Assembly (NCBI RefSeq): GCF_001723175.1
Contig: NC_064650.1
Location: 1,178,001-1,242,000, forward strand
Length of the DNA stretch: 64,000 nt
Origin: Penicillium oxalicum
Taxonomy: Eukaryota > Ascomycota > Eurotiomycetes > Eurotiales > Aspergillaceae
Reading direction: 5' to 3'
Below the pieces are notes generated by a model, which was not told the origin of the DNA, did not search any database, and saw only the letters and a program-made list of their open reading frames with translations. How positions within the stretch are numbered: the first letter of the stretch is position 1; each line of letters begins with the position of its first letter. Below are positions 1-11,914 of the stretch, piece by piece. The position numbers were made by a program, and so were the translations under genes.

Positions 1-1555
1 TTTTCCCCAGGACCTTGCTGGTAGCTCGTCTTCTGACGGGGAGGCTTTGGTCGAGTGGACGGTTTGTCTTGAATCTCGAGTACGCCCAGTCTATCCATGA
101 GCGTGTCGATGCTCGTTCGGGGTTTGATTGGAGTCCCCGGTTGATTTTGCGCGGGCACGGCACTTTCGGCTTGGTCTTTATGCTGCCAGCAATATAATTC
201 CGACCTGTCGGTCACACCATGGTGACTGTTTTTCTTTTGAGGCGTCGCCGCCGGGGACGGTGTCGCGGATGAGGCTAAAGCGCGACGACAGGGCCGGCCT
301 TGGGTCGTCAGGCCTCTACACGTGGTGGCCTCGCTCCTGGAGTCGGCACGCGACAGAGCAGATTCTGGAGTGTTATGAATCCGAGCCATGCGATCTTCTA
401 GCTTGCACAGAACTGGTTGATGGAGGGTCTTGCACAATGGCCGGTAGACGCCAAGACAGCGGAGCCCCTGCGTGGTATCGATTGTACTGGGAGATTGAAT
501 TTCTGCGCGGGAATCTGATGCAATTCAGAGGCACTTGAAGTCTACGGACGTATTTGCCATGGAAATGACGCGGACGGGTTTTAAACTGGCGTCCAGGAAT
601 TGCAGCTCCACCGACTCTCAAGCACGTCCCTTCCAGTTGCAGGGCCTCGTTTCTCGAGTCCAGTTGGGCGCCGAATCGGGGAAACGGTTTATTTTTATAA
701 TTCCATGCAGTGCACCGCCACATCAGGCGGTGCTACAGAAATGCATCACTGCATACTCGCCTGGATGGTGGCCTTGATCTCAAGACCCGGAGATCAGCTC
801 ACTGAGATACCACGCAAACTCACTTGTGAGCATGTTCGATGGACGAAGATCTATCCTGAGATGAGATGAGCATTGATTCCTCGGACAACTTGTCTTAGCC
901 CATGGGTCGGAATCGGGTTGCTTACCGCCACAAATCCCCAGGGACCTGAGTCGCATGCCATCACGTGAGAGTCTCGGACCTTTCTTCCCCGGACTCCATG
1001 CTGCAATGGCGCGGACGAGTGACGATGGTACTGAGCTCAATAGCTTCCAGTCCACCGAGGGCTGTAGTGACATAATAGCCTAAAGTGCACCTGATCAATG
1101 CCACAAAGGCTTTGTCGGGCGCCTCAAACGCCTGGCCCTGAATCAAGAGACTCTAGACCCCGTACTCCGTTCAAACACCACTGGCTTGGCGAATACAAGA
1201 TGTCAAACGGTGGTCGTTATTTTCTTCAAACTACCCGCAATGTAACAACAGTACAAACGACCGCGATGGATAAACACTACTATCTGAGGCCTCGGCGAGT
1301 TCGAAAACCTGACACTTTGGCGCAATGGACCCAGGGTGAAGTCTCCGGCCGTCGTCCTATGAGCGAGTCCGCCCGCTGGTGCGGACCCTTTTAACCCACG
1401 CGACCGGGCCGATTGTAGCCACCCCCAAGCTTTCTTATCAAACGGGGACCTGAAAGTGACTGGACTATCTTGTACCCCTCGCTAGCCACGCCTCTCGATT
1501 ACCCCCGCGGCAATTCGATTACCTTCTCGCTCGAGCCTGATTGCATCCGGCGCCC
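1..1555. other. Non-coding DNA upstream of aminopeptidase P
   Basis: No reading frame here resembles a known protein; the open frames are short and several lack an ATG. The last 150 bases before the aminopeptidase P start are C/T-rich, as in fungal core promoters and 5' leaders. A CACGTG hexamer lies at about 963-968. The left edge could include the 3' end of a gene outside the window, but nothing shows this. Confidence 0.6.
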
Positions 1556-4099
1556 ATGCTCTTTCTTCGCTCAACTCGCCTGCCCCGATTATCATCAGGA
1601 TCACTGAGCTTTCATCCGCTTCGAGCCTTCTCTACCTCTCGGCCTCGCTGGATCATCGACATGGGGACCGTGAACACAACCGAGCGCTTGACGCAGCTGC
1701 GTCAGCTGATGAAGGAGCATCAAGTGGACCTCTACAGTAGGTGCCCGGCTGGCCAGCCCACCTGGAATCCTTGATGCGTGACGGTGTCTTTGCTAAGTAT
1801 CATCTTACAGTCGTTCCATCCGAGGACAGCCACCAGTCGGAATATATTGCGCCGTGCGATGGCCGCCGAGGTCAGTTGGAAAAAAAATAACAAACCAAGA
1901 ATCAGAGTATTCTATCAATTTTCTTGAACGGATGACTGAGATCTTCTCCCTGCGTGTAGAATTCATCTCGGGCTTTTCCGGCTCGGCCGGTACTGCCATC
2001 ATCTCCCTGACCAAGGCTGCCCTTTCTACCGACGGTCGTTATTTCAATCAAGCCGCCAAACAACTGGACAGCAATTGGCATCTCTTGAAGCAGGGCACAG
2101 AAGGTGTGCCTACCTGGCAAGAATGGTACAGACTGCGCATTACAAGCAATGGACTTGGGAGATAGGTCGCTAATGTTCCCCCCAGGACGACGGAAGAGGC
2201 GCAAGGTGGTAAAGCTGTCGGTGTGGATCCTTCCTTGATCACTGCCTGTAAGTGCCAATTTCTTGATGATGGAGCCTTGACCTTGTTGAAAATTCCGTTT
2301 CTGACAAATTGTTGCTCGTGATAGCCGGTGCACGCAAGCTTGCGGAAACACTCGAGAAGAACGGCTCATCGTTGGTGGGAATCCAATCAAACCTGGTTGA
2401 CTTGGTATGGGGAAAGGACCGTCCTTCGCGCCCCCAAGAAAAGGTTCGCGTACACCCCGTTGAATACGCCGGAAAGCCGTTCCAGGAGAAGATTGCCGAG
2501 CTCCGCAAGGAATTGGAGACGAAGAAGAAGGCTGGTTTTGTTGTCTGTATGTCGTTCTCGCGCCCCAATAGCGCTTTTCAGGAAGCTCACGATATTTTAC
2601 AGCCATGCTGGATGAAATTGCCTGGCTGTTCAACTTGAGAGGAAGCGAGTAAGAATTTCATCGCCAGTCCTTGCACATTTCCCACAGATACTATTTGCTA
2701 ACGATGCCTAGCATTCCCTACAACCCCGTCTTCTTTTCCTACGCGATCATCACGCCCACGACAGCCGAGCTGTACGTCGAAGCCGATAAGCTCACCCCCG
2801 AGGTGACCGCCCATTTGGGCCAGGATGTCATTGTCAAACCTTACGAGACTATCTTTGCCGATGCCAAGGCTCTCAGTACAGCCCGCAGCCAGTCCGCTGA
2901 AAAGGCACCCAACAAGTTCCTGCTTTCCAATAAAGCTTCCTGGGCTCTGAGCCTGAACCTCGGTGGGGAGGGTCAAGTGGAGGAGGCTCGCAGCCCGATC
3001 GCCGACGCCAAGGCAGTCAAGAACAAGGCAGAGTTGGAAGGAATGCGCGCGTGTCACATCCGTGATGGTGCAGCGCTGACCGAGTACTTCGCGTGGCTGG
3101 AGAATGAGCTGGTCAACAAAAAGACCGTCCTGGATGAAGTCGACGGCGCAGACAAGCTTGAACAGATTCGCACCAAGCACGACCGCTTTGCCGGTCTGTC
3201 CTTTGACACAATCTCTTCGACCGGGCCCAACGGTGCGGTGATTCACTACAAGCCGGAGAAGGGCAGCTGCTCGATCATCGACCCTGCTGCGATCTACCTC
3301 TGCGACTCCGGCTGTCAGTATCTGGATGGAACCACCGACACTACCCGCACGTTCCACTTTGGGCAGCCGACTGAGTTCGAGAAGAAAGCGTTCACTCTGG
3401 TCTTGAAGGGTATGATCGGGATCGACACTGCCGTCTTCCCCAAGGGGACCAGCGGCTTTGCTATTGACGTGCTCGCCCGTCAGTATCTTTGGAAGGAGGG
3501 CTTGGATTACCTCCATGGCACTGGGCACGGAGTTGGATCTTTCTTGGTATGCATTTCATTCTTGGTGTGGGTTGGTGGTTCTCAAATGCTGACTCTTGAC
3601 AGAATGTCCATGAAGGACCCATGGGAATCGGTACCCGTGTTCAATACACCGAAGTCCCCATCGCGGTGGGACATGTGCTATCCAATGGTTTGAACCCCCA
3701 CCCCCCCTTCTATGACTCTTTGGATGGGCTCCTCATACTAACTCCTACGTCCAGAACCCGGCTACTACGAAGATGGCAAGTTTGGTATTCGCATCGAGAG
3801 TGAGTGCCGATGACAGATCCGTTGAATTCAAGCAGGACTGATCCATTTTAGATATTATTATGGCCCGCGAAGCCAAGACCAACCACAAATTTGGCGACAA
3901 GCAATGGTTGGGCTTTGAGCATGTCACAATGACTCCGATCGGTCGCAATCTGATGGAGCCCTCTCTCCTGAGTGACGATGAAATCAAGTGGTTGAATGAC
4001 TACCACGCGGAGGTCTGGGAGAAGACCAACCACTTCTTCAAGGACGACGAGTTGACTCTGAAGTGGCTTCAGCGCGAGACTCAGCCTATCTCTAAATAG
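1556..4099 (+). CDS. ampp: Xaa-Pro aminopeptidase P (M24B metallopeptidase), 10 exons
   Basis: Cytosolic/mitochondrial di-manganese enzyme that removes an N-terminal residue preceding proline. Exons read by eye: 1556-1736, 1811-1870, 1960-2125, 2186-2247, 2325-2546, 2603-2648, 2712-3546, 3603-3687, 3755-3799, 3852-4099; they join to 649 residues with no internal stop. The family has two creatinase-like N-terminal domains and a C-terminal pita-bread domain. The five metal ligands are visible: D444 (CDSG), D455 (GTTDTTR), H518 (HGTGHG), E553 (NEPGYYEDG) and E567 (IRIEN); their spacing matches human XPNPEP1 to within one residue. The first ATG adds a 35-residue basic presequence ending [10 protein letters not shown], like a mitochondrial targeting signal; the in-frame ATG at 1661 ([10 protein letters not shown]) gives the cytosolic-type 614-residue form. 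It is followed by SEC8 in tandem. Family identity is certain; start choice is open. Confidence 0.95.
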
Positions 4100-4812
4100 A
4101 GACTGGGTTATTATTTGTAGACTACAGACAAAACACTCAAATCCATATATCTTAATGGAGGCCTTATGGTATCCATAAACGGTCAAAGCTACGCGATCGC
4201 CTCAAATGACTCCTGACCAGACCGAGGCCGAAATCAAGCCGGGGCTGGAGAGCGGCACGGACAATTGACAATTTGACAGTCAAAAGTAACATTCTTCACT
4301 TCTTACTGCCAGCGCAATCAAAATCTCAATAGACCTCTGGGATGGCTTATGCTTAACGTTGTTTATCTATCCCCCAAGAGGTATTTCCCTGCGTGTCAAG
4401 TAGCAGAATTGCCTTTTATCTCTCAGAACCAAGACATCTTCATCGAACTCAACCTCCGGGGTACCTGGGCCCGCGGAATGCGGTCCACGGCAAGCTTGTG
4501 TGGACCCTACAAACTCTCGGAACTTTCGCAACCTGTCCAACCCTGACCAGGTCTTTCTCTCTCTCTCTACATTGTTGCGTGTTTCGATCCTGTCCGCAAT
4601 TCGACATTAGCTGAGCATTTCCCCCACTCGAGAATGAGAAGTGCTCGCCTGAACCATATACCGCGTCGAAGCCACATCCATTGAAGACCTGCGAGACCCC
4701 ACCCGCCTGCCGTTCACTCGACTCCACGCCCCTTCTCGCAGCTCACGCCCGACGGTGCAACCGCAGCCCAGGCCCCATCCACTCACACATCACTGCCAAA
4801 TCACCGTCTGGA
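4100..4812. promoter_or_regulatory. Intergenic region: ampp 3' UTR and sec8 promoter/5' leader
   Basis: No gene is seen. The first 100 or so bases are AT-rich and fit a 3' UTR/poly(A) region. From about 4550 the sequence has CT runs (tctctctctctcta near 4556) and a C-rich leader without strong secondary structure, running to the SEC8 start at 4813. Confidence 0.5.
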
Positions 4813-7800
4813 ATGAGTGGCGGAAACGGCTACGGCTACGGTTACGGGCAACCCGGTAGTAGCCGGTACGACGCCGGTGACGGGGCCTACAGCAATGGCA
4901 ACCTTCGAGTGGACGGCTTCAATGACCGCGGCGCAGGAAGCCCCGAGGACGATCGAGGAGGGAATCGCGATCGTCGTCCAGGCGGTTACGGAGGCTTCTA
5001 CCCCGAGCCACCACAGCAATCATCCTTCGCCCAACCGGCATCGTCATCGTCCCCCGAGCGCCGACATGATCGGGCGGACCGAGAACGATCCGGACCACAG
5101 CAGTCCAGCTCACGGTCTCGCACGCGGAATGGCGACGCAGACAGAAGGTTTCAGGGGGAGAGGGACACTCGGTCGAGAAATGCGCCGCGGTACGGCGAGG
5201 ATAGAAGTCCTGCGAGATACACTCCTGCGACGAGGCCGGTGCAGGGCACCACCGCCGACATGAGATCCGTCGAAGGTTTGTCCAATATTGCGAGCGCGTC
5301 TTTGCTTCCCCGCCGGATGTTGACGCCCATCTGTTGTGGTCATGCTGACCGATGTTTTTTTTCTGCCAGAGATTCTCCAGGCGATTCAACGTGAATGGGA
5401 TTTCATGACCGACTCTGAATGTATTCCCGTACACGTCGCACTAAGCCTGATGGATACGAGCACCCTCGGCAAGGCGGACCGGGAGCCCGATTTTCTCAAC
5501 ATGTACGAGCAGATCCAGAGAACTCTCAAGGCGATTGTGAACGAGCATCACCAGGGCTTCAATAGCTCGATCGGAACATACCACATGATTCAATCGAATA
5601 TTTCCAGCTCCCAGAGCCGGGTGCGGAATCTGAGACATTCTCTCGAAGAAGCGAAATCTGGTCTCTTGTCGACGAAACCTGAGTTGAAAGGGCTGGCGAC
5701 ATCGTCGCAAAAATACGATGACATTTTGCAACTCTTTGCTCAGATAGAGGAGATCCAATCGCTACCTGAGAAACTCGAGTCTCGTATTTCGGACAAGAGG
5801 TTCATTGCGGCGGTCGAGGTGTTGCATGCTGGACTCCGCTTGCTCCGTCGCTCCGAACTAGAGGACATTGGGGCTCTCGCTGATGTCCGTGCCTATTTTA
5901 ATAATCAGGAGACCTCTTTGACAGATATCTTGATTGAAGAGTTGCACGATCACCTCTACCTCAAGTCCCCATATTGTGCAGACCGGTGGAAGCCCCCGGT
6001 CAGTGAGGGAGACCTCAACTCCAGTAGCTGGGCTGGGAATCGCTCATGGGAACGACCTGTGTACAGCTTTTTGGCCAAATTTGATGGATCCAGCCCAATG
6101 GTGGAAGATGCGTCAAGAAATCCAGAAGCAGACACCTTCTCATATATCCAACTTTTGATCGAGGCCTTGAACAAGATGGGAAATCTCGACATTGCCATTG
6201 ATCGTATTGCTCAGCGTCTCCCCGTGGAACTCTTTGCGGTGGTGGACAAAACGAATGCCGAGATTGACGCCCGCTACCCGGTCCCCAATCGAACGTTTTC
6301 CTCCCATGACAATCAACTCAAGTCAAGTCTGCCGACTGAAAACATTGAGGAACGTGGCTTCGTGTTGACAGAGTTCCTTACTGCACTTTATGCAAAATTC
6401 GAGTCCATTGCGGAAGGCCACAGAGTGATCCATGACGTGATTACAGCCATCATTACTCGAGAGGGTGCTGTCAAGAGCGATGCTCTCTGCGGTGGATTCA
6501 AGGAATTGTGGAAGCTCCTGCAGAGTGAAATACGTTCACTCCTACACGATTACTTGGCAACGGACGGTGAAGCATCTTTCAGAACGAAAGGCGACGAGGC
6601 CGTTGCACGACGACACCTGGGAGTCAACAGGGACAAGAATAGAAAGATGTTCAAGTTGTCTGACATTGAGCAAAGTTCGGAGATGAAAGCAGAGGAAGAC
6701 GAACTGGATGAGATCCTTCAGTCATCCGTGCCGGGCCTTGTGTCCAAGACCAGACAAAAGGCGTCGGTCAGCGAGGCGTTGCCTTCAAGGCAAGCAAATT
6801 CCGGAACTGGGCATAAAATCCTCCTTGAGCCCAGTGTCTTCAATATGAGACTGTTGCTACCGCCCTCTTTGTCCTTCATTCAGCGTCTCAAAGACATCGT
6901 CCCTGTCGATTCCGACATCTCCATGACCACGCTCACGTCATTCCTGGATGACTTCATGGTCAACGTCTTCCTGCCGCAGCTGGATGAGACAGTTACCGAT
7001 CTGTGTACACTCAGCTTCATCGCCGCCGACGCTTTCACAGAGGATCCGCAGTGGACGAAGGTCTCACCACGGCCGATTTTCAAGGTTGGCGAATCAAGTG
7101 GCCGGAACAATATGCTCGCAGACTAATGAACCTTTTTTTTCCTCAACAGGGCACGGTGAAGTTCATGTCTATCGTGAAAGAATTCAGCAAAATGCTCTCC
7201 AGCATTCCTCATGATCAGGCATTTACACAGCTCTTGATCGACCAAATAGTGACATACTACGACAAATGCTGTGGATGGTACAAAGGTAGGCTTTGACCAA
7301 GAGTGCCCCAGGTCCAAAGCGAGGATAGATGGATGAATACTAATGGTTTATCTCAAGCCATGGTTACGAAAGTTTCTGCCCGTAATCACGGCGGCGAAGT
7401 TCGCCTGAAAGCCGCTGCTTCTTTTGCTGAAACGGGCGATATTCATGATGTGGTCGACGAGCTTTGGAGAGGACCCGGCGCGAAGAAGCAGACCCTTATT
7501 GAAACTGTATGGCGTGACCTAGAATACATTACGGGTGGAGTTCTTGCTGACAGCATCAGGAAATCGACCTTCTCCTTAAGCGAACCGACGAGACTCCGTT
7601 GGAGCCTTATGATATCATATCGGATCCAAAGTCTGTTGTGTCTTTGTCGCTCCTGTACAACAGCATGGTATGCACATATTGCCCCCCCCCCTCTTCCTTC
7701 CTTCCCCCCATAGCCTGAGAAAAAGGTGAAGTCTTCGAGGAAGTGCTCTGACAGGCTTACTACAGCAATGGCTCGAGAGTCATTTATCGAAGATTCGGCT

Positions 7801-8734
7801 GGTCGTCGACTCCTCCCCAGAGCCACAGTCATCAATTGTCACTACGACTGATCGTCCATCTCGCCGCTGGACTTTGTTTGGGGCGATGAGGCCGCAGCGT
7901 GATAGCATCAACGCGCCCGTCTACCTACCTTTGAACCGGGAGACAGCGACTGCGTTCGATCATACCCTCAAATCGCTGCAAGCATTGGGGTCCACCGCCC
8001 TCTTGACTCTCCACATCGACATCCGCTGTGGTATTATCCACATGTTGACTAAATCAATGTCTGGGCCAAACCCCCCCACAATACGAAACTCGGAGCCCCT
8101 GACTCCATCGCCCAGCTCAACGGAGAACTGGTGGCACATCATCATGAATCCACCAACCGCAGCATCGCCGTCTATTCTTCAACTCAATTCTGACCTCATG
8201 AGCTTCAATACCAACATCTCGACCTACTTGGGCCCCACCGAGCACTGGTTCATTGCTTCGGGGCTGGCGAGATTCATTGATCGAGTGTTTGTGACATGCA
8301 CGCGCTACGTTGGCGCGATGAATGAGAATGGCGCTCTGCGTTTACAGTTGGATGTGCTTGTTTTGCAGCAGAATCTGAAGAACATTATCATTGATCCCGC
8401 CGCCACCAGAACAAATGAGTCGGCGTCCCAAGAAGTGGTTGCTTTGCCTCGAAGTGCAAAGTTCCTGGATTGGTTCCTGGAGGGAGCTGAGAAGGCGCTG
8501 GATTACGCAAAAGATGAGAAGGAGGCGTTCGCATCGCAGGGTGACAAGGCTCTGGCCGCTGGCAATGGCGAGCCTTTTACCTATGACGAGCTCCGAGTTC
8601 TCGTGGATCTTTGCTTTTCGGAAATCTCGCGTGGACCACGAGGTGCCGAAAGCCGAGAGGACTTTATGGCAGCCAAGAAAGCTAGTGCTGATGCCTTGTT
8701 ACGCCTCAACGAGATTATGTGGGATGCGCGATAG
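4813..8734 (+). CDS. sec8: Exocyst complex subunit SEC8, 6 exons
   Basis: SEC8 is a rod-shaped subunit of the octameric exocyst, which tethers secretory vesicles to the plasma membrane at growing hyphal tips and septa. Exons: 4813-5275, 5370-7084, 7150-7285, 7358-7506, 7560-7667, 7766-8734, joining to 1179 residues. The first 150 residues are low complexity (GYGYGYG, then S/R/P-rich). The conserved Sec8 N-terminal coiled region begins at the second exon (EILQAIQREWDFM) and runs through RNLRHSLEEAKSGL, SQKYDDILQLFAQIEEIQSL and LEYLH-less helical repeats typical of exocyst subunits. A 53-nt intron (7507-7559) is needed to move from the frame ending KKQTLIET to that starting EIDLLLKRTDETPLEPYD; both sides match Sec8. 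The intron at 7668-7765 carries a C10 tract. Start chosen as the only ATG upstream of the conserved region that stays open. Confidence 0.93.
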
Positions 8735-9621
8735 TTGTTTGTATCTTGCTAGCAGGGCCGTGGAGTCCAGTTTTGCTATCTTTGTCATGGCTCCACCCCC
8801 ATCGTGTCCACGACAATTTCTCTTTTTCTATTTTAACTCGATTGCATTGAAAATGGTGCTTGAGGTCGTACCCCCTCGCAACTCGATTTAGCCATGGATC
8901 CATTTGGATCCTTTAACTGTGAGATCACAGAACGGACCGACCGAGGCTGCATCCGCAACGTCAGTAGTTCGATCGGGGTTCCGGCAAAGACCAGGAGGGT
9001 TGCAGTCCTTGTTTGGGCGTGTCATTTCCACTTTAATCAACCGTTCCAGCCTACAATTCTACACCAATCACCTTTTCGTGACCTCCATCGAACTAAACCC
9101 GGTCGGGGGCGGGTGACTCCCTTTTCGGTATCATCCGAGCATCAGCCAGGGCGCTATGGATCCGCGGGTGTTTCAAGTCAAGCAGTTTCATTTATTTCGC
9201 TGCAGGAGTGCAATTAATGGAAAAACGTCCAGACCCCGATCGAGTTCTAGATCGGGGGTCCTGTCAGTTTTCCATTGCACCCAATTTCCACGTCAATTTA
9301 AGTCAAGATGGCCGTTAATTGGAACTCCTTTCGCCTCTTCTCTCCGTCTTTCTCTCGCTATCTTTCTTTCTTCGCGAATCGCTTCAACTATCTCAACTGT
9401 CTGCGACAGTCGTCATTCTCTTACACATTGCAGATTGGGATTTGAGATCCCCTCGTCCATTCATTCAGATTACCGTGTCAATTGCACTTGAAATTACTCG
9501 GCCCAAAGACTCTTGCGATTCTTCGCTTCTTCCTTCATTCTAAACAATCCCCGATCGATCATTCGTGACCGTCGGAAAACTTTCAATCTCTTGCCAAATT
9601 GTCTTGAGAAATTCTTCCATC
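8735..9621. promoter_or_regulatory. Intergenic region: sec8 3' end and expansin-like gene promoter
   Basis: There is no gene. CCAAT boxes lie at 9064-9068 and 9281-9285. A strong imperfect inverted repeat occupies 9208-9280 (listed separately). A long CT-rich stretch (about 9330-9375) precedes the probable transcription start, as in many highly expressed Eurotiales genes. The +1 site cannot be fixed from sequence. Confidence 0.5.
9208..9280. repeat. 73-bp imperfect inverted repeat (hairpin)
   Basis: Outer arms gtgcaat..ggaaaa (9208-9224, with a 4-nt TAAT insertion) and ttttccattgcac (9268-9280) are complementary. The inner arms gaccccgatc (9232-9241) and gatcgggggtc (9250-9260) pair with one bulged G around an 8-nt loop. 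It lies about 340 bp upstream of the expansin-like start codon. It could be a cruciform/regulatory element, an RNA hairpin, or a relic of a small inverted-repeat element; no clear target-site duplication was recognised. Confidence 0.75.
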
Positions 9622-10847
9622 ATGAAGTACCAAGCTCTCGCCATCCTCGTCGGCGCTGCCGCCACCGCCTCTGCGAAGCATCTCGGTGCACGCCATGGCA
9701 CAGCCAGTGCCCAAAGGGCTACACTGCCGCCGTGTACACGAGCTATAGCACCATGTACCTGCCGTCTGCCACGTCCGCTGCTCCCGAATACGTCGCCACT
9801 CCTTCGTCCGTGGTGGCTGTAGAGGCCTCTGTCTCTACTTTGACCCTCGGCCCCGGAGACGAGGAAGGAGAGGTCGCCCCAACTTCGGCTCCAGCTGTTG
9901 AAGTGGTGATGCCCTCGTCTGCTGCTGAGATCAACGCCGTCACCTCCACCGAGGAGGGTCCGGAGCCAACCGTTGCTGTCGTTGCAGAGCTCTCGACTGA
10001 GAACGTGGTCATGCCGATCACCTCTTCCGTTGCCCAGGCTGCTCCTGTCTACACCTCTTCGGCTTCATCCACTTCTACTGCCCCGGCTGCTGCCGCCGCT
10101 ACCACTGCTCCTTCCACTTCTTCTTCTTCTTCCTCTTCATCCCCTGCTGGATCCTCCTCGGATGAGTCCTCGTCTTCTCCCTCTTCTGGATCTTCTTCAG
10201 TCGAGTCTTCCTCGCCTGCCACCAACGCTCACCAGGTTGACACCTCCGCCTCATCCTCCGGCAAGGCCACCTTCTACGGCGGCAACCTCTCCGGTGGCAC
10301 TTGCTCCTTCACCGGCTACACTCTCCCCGCCGGTCTCTTCGGAACCGCCTTCTCCGGTGCCAAGTGGGACAAGGCCGCCGAGTGCGGTGCCTGTGTCGCC
10401 GTGACCGGACCCAACGGTAAGACCATCAAGGCCATGATCGTCGACAAGTGCCCTGAATGCGAGGCCGGCCACTTCGACCTCTTCCAGGACGCCTTTGGCG
10501 AGCTCTCCGCGCTCTCCGCCGGTATCATCCCCATCAGCTGGGCCTACACCCCTTGCGACCTGTCCGGTCCCCTCTCCGTGCGAAACAAGGTTGGAACCTC
10601 CAAGTACTGGTTCTCCATGCAGGTCGTCAACGCCAACGAGCCCGTCACCAAGCTCGAGGTCAGCACCGACGGTGGAAACACCTGGCAGAGCACGACCCGC
10701 ACCGACTACAACTACTTTGAGCAGTCGTCCGGCTTCGGTGCGGACTCCTTTGATATCCGTGTCACCGGCCAGTCTGGTTCCACCGTTGTCGTGAAGAATG
10801 TCGGAACTACCGCCCAGGCTTCGTACGAGGCTTTAAAGAACCTGTAA
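9622..10847 (+). CDS. Secreted expansin-like / Asp f 7-type DPBB protein, apparent frameshift near the N-terminus
   Basis: Encodes a secreted cell-wall-associated protein of the expansin-like (rare lipoprotein A-like double-psi beta-barrel) family, relatives of which loosen or bind polysaccharide without hydrolysis. The start at 9622 gives a clear signal peptide (MKYQALAILVGAAATASA). A Ser/Thr/Pro/Ala-rich, probably O-glycosylated stalk follows to about 10240. The DPBB domain runs about 10255-10560 (GKATFYGGNLSGGTCSF, AECGACVAV, VDKCPEC, HFDLFQDAFGEL), then a C-terminal carbohydrate-binding-like beta sandwich (YWFSMQVVNANEPVTKLEVS) ends at 10847. The signal peptide and the rest are in different frames: the signal-peptide frame stops at 9820-9822, and the stalk/DPBB frame is open from before 9513 but has no suitable ATG. 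No GT..AG intron of plausible size and phase bridges them, so a one-base change between about 9690 and 9740 (true mutation or read error) is likely. Confidence 0.85.
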
Positions 10848-11914
10848 ACTCTCCTCGTTGCTCTTCACTTTTTTTTTTGATCTGATTTGATTTGAATGGA
10901 TGTGAATCCGTCAAGTCGTTGTGAAATGGATGTAAACAGCGAGGGCGTTTCTAGAAAGATCAATTGAATTTAATAGTCCCAGTTTGGTCTACCTCCGCAT
11001 TTGCGTCGAATGTTTCGGAGAGTTGGTTTGTCGATCTGGTATACTGGGTTGATAGACACTGTAGTGCAGCTGTCGTGACCAAACCTGATGGGTGTCTCGG
11101 AGTATCCGCCACAGGCGTAGATGAGAAGGACTCCGGTGCATGGAAGAGGCTGACTTGATTCAAAGAGTATACCGGATTTCGAGGCCCCCATTGCTCCCTG
11201 CTTGTTCATTACCCACGTAGGCATGGATACCTACAATCAGGCCAATGTGCCCCCGTACGCATCAACCGAGTGCACAACGGCAGGGTTATTCTTCTGTAGC
11301 TCAGAGCAGTCCAAGGTGAACTTTCAGGTAGAGAAGTGCAGTAATGATAGAAAGTTGGTACTATTGCCCTAGTCCTATGGTCAACCCCAAAAATAAAGAT
11401 AAAAAAAAGTCGAGTCCACCCAAAGACTGCGCCGAGTCGTCCTCAAACAATAAACCAAGGATCAGAATACAGAAGGCATGGTAGCAGATGTAGACCATGT
11501 AATAGAGTGGGGAAACAGAGGTCCGAAGAAAGGAGAAGTGATAAGCGCCTGTGCGTGAATCGCGATCTCATGCCCAGGCAATGATCGCGTAGAAACTGTC
11601 AAAGGTGGCCGAGGGGCGAGCTGGGACCTCAGCAGAAACGGTAAGCAGATGAGAGTGGGCGCATAATATGAGGCAATGGTTAGAGACCCGTCGCACATAG
11701 ACTGCTCCATAACCATTTGATAAAGCCCGATAAAAAGAAAGGCATCCGATCTCAAGGACGGCCAGATCACAAAACGAAGATGAGGGTATGTTCAAAAATT
11801 GCAAGACCTGAGAAGATCAAGTAGAGAAGATAAAAGGAAACGCAACAAAAAAGTCATGGCGCGTCATTCACGACAGGAAAGCCCCCGCAAAGATGAAGAC
11901 AGGGAAAATCAGGC
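10848..11914. other. Convergent intergenic region (3' UTRs)
   Basis: This stretch lies between the 3' ends of the + strand expansin-like gene and the - strand bHLH gene. A T9 run follows 20 bases after the expansin stop, and AT-rich DNA continues. Open frames on both strands (for example about 10960-11220 and 11462-11804) have no recognisable content and look like chance. Confidence 0.55.

Noticed and set aside
128..538. Plus-strand ORF of 136 codons near the left edge
   Set aside because: No recognisable protein content; an overlapping minus-strand ORF is of similar length.
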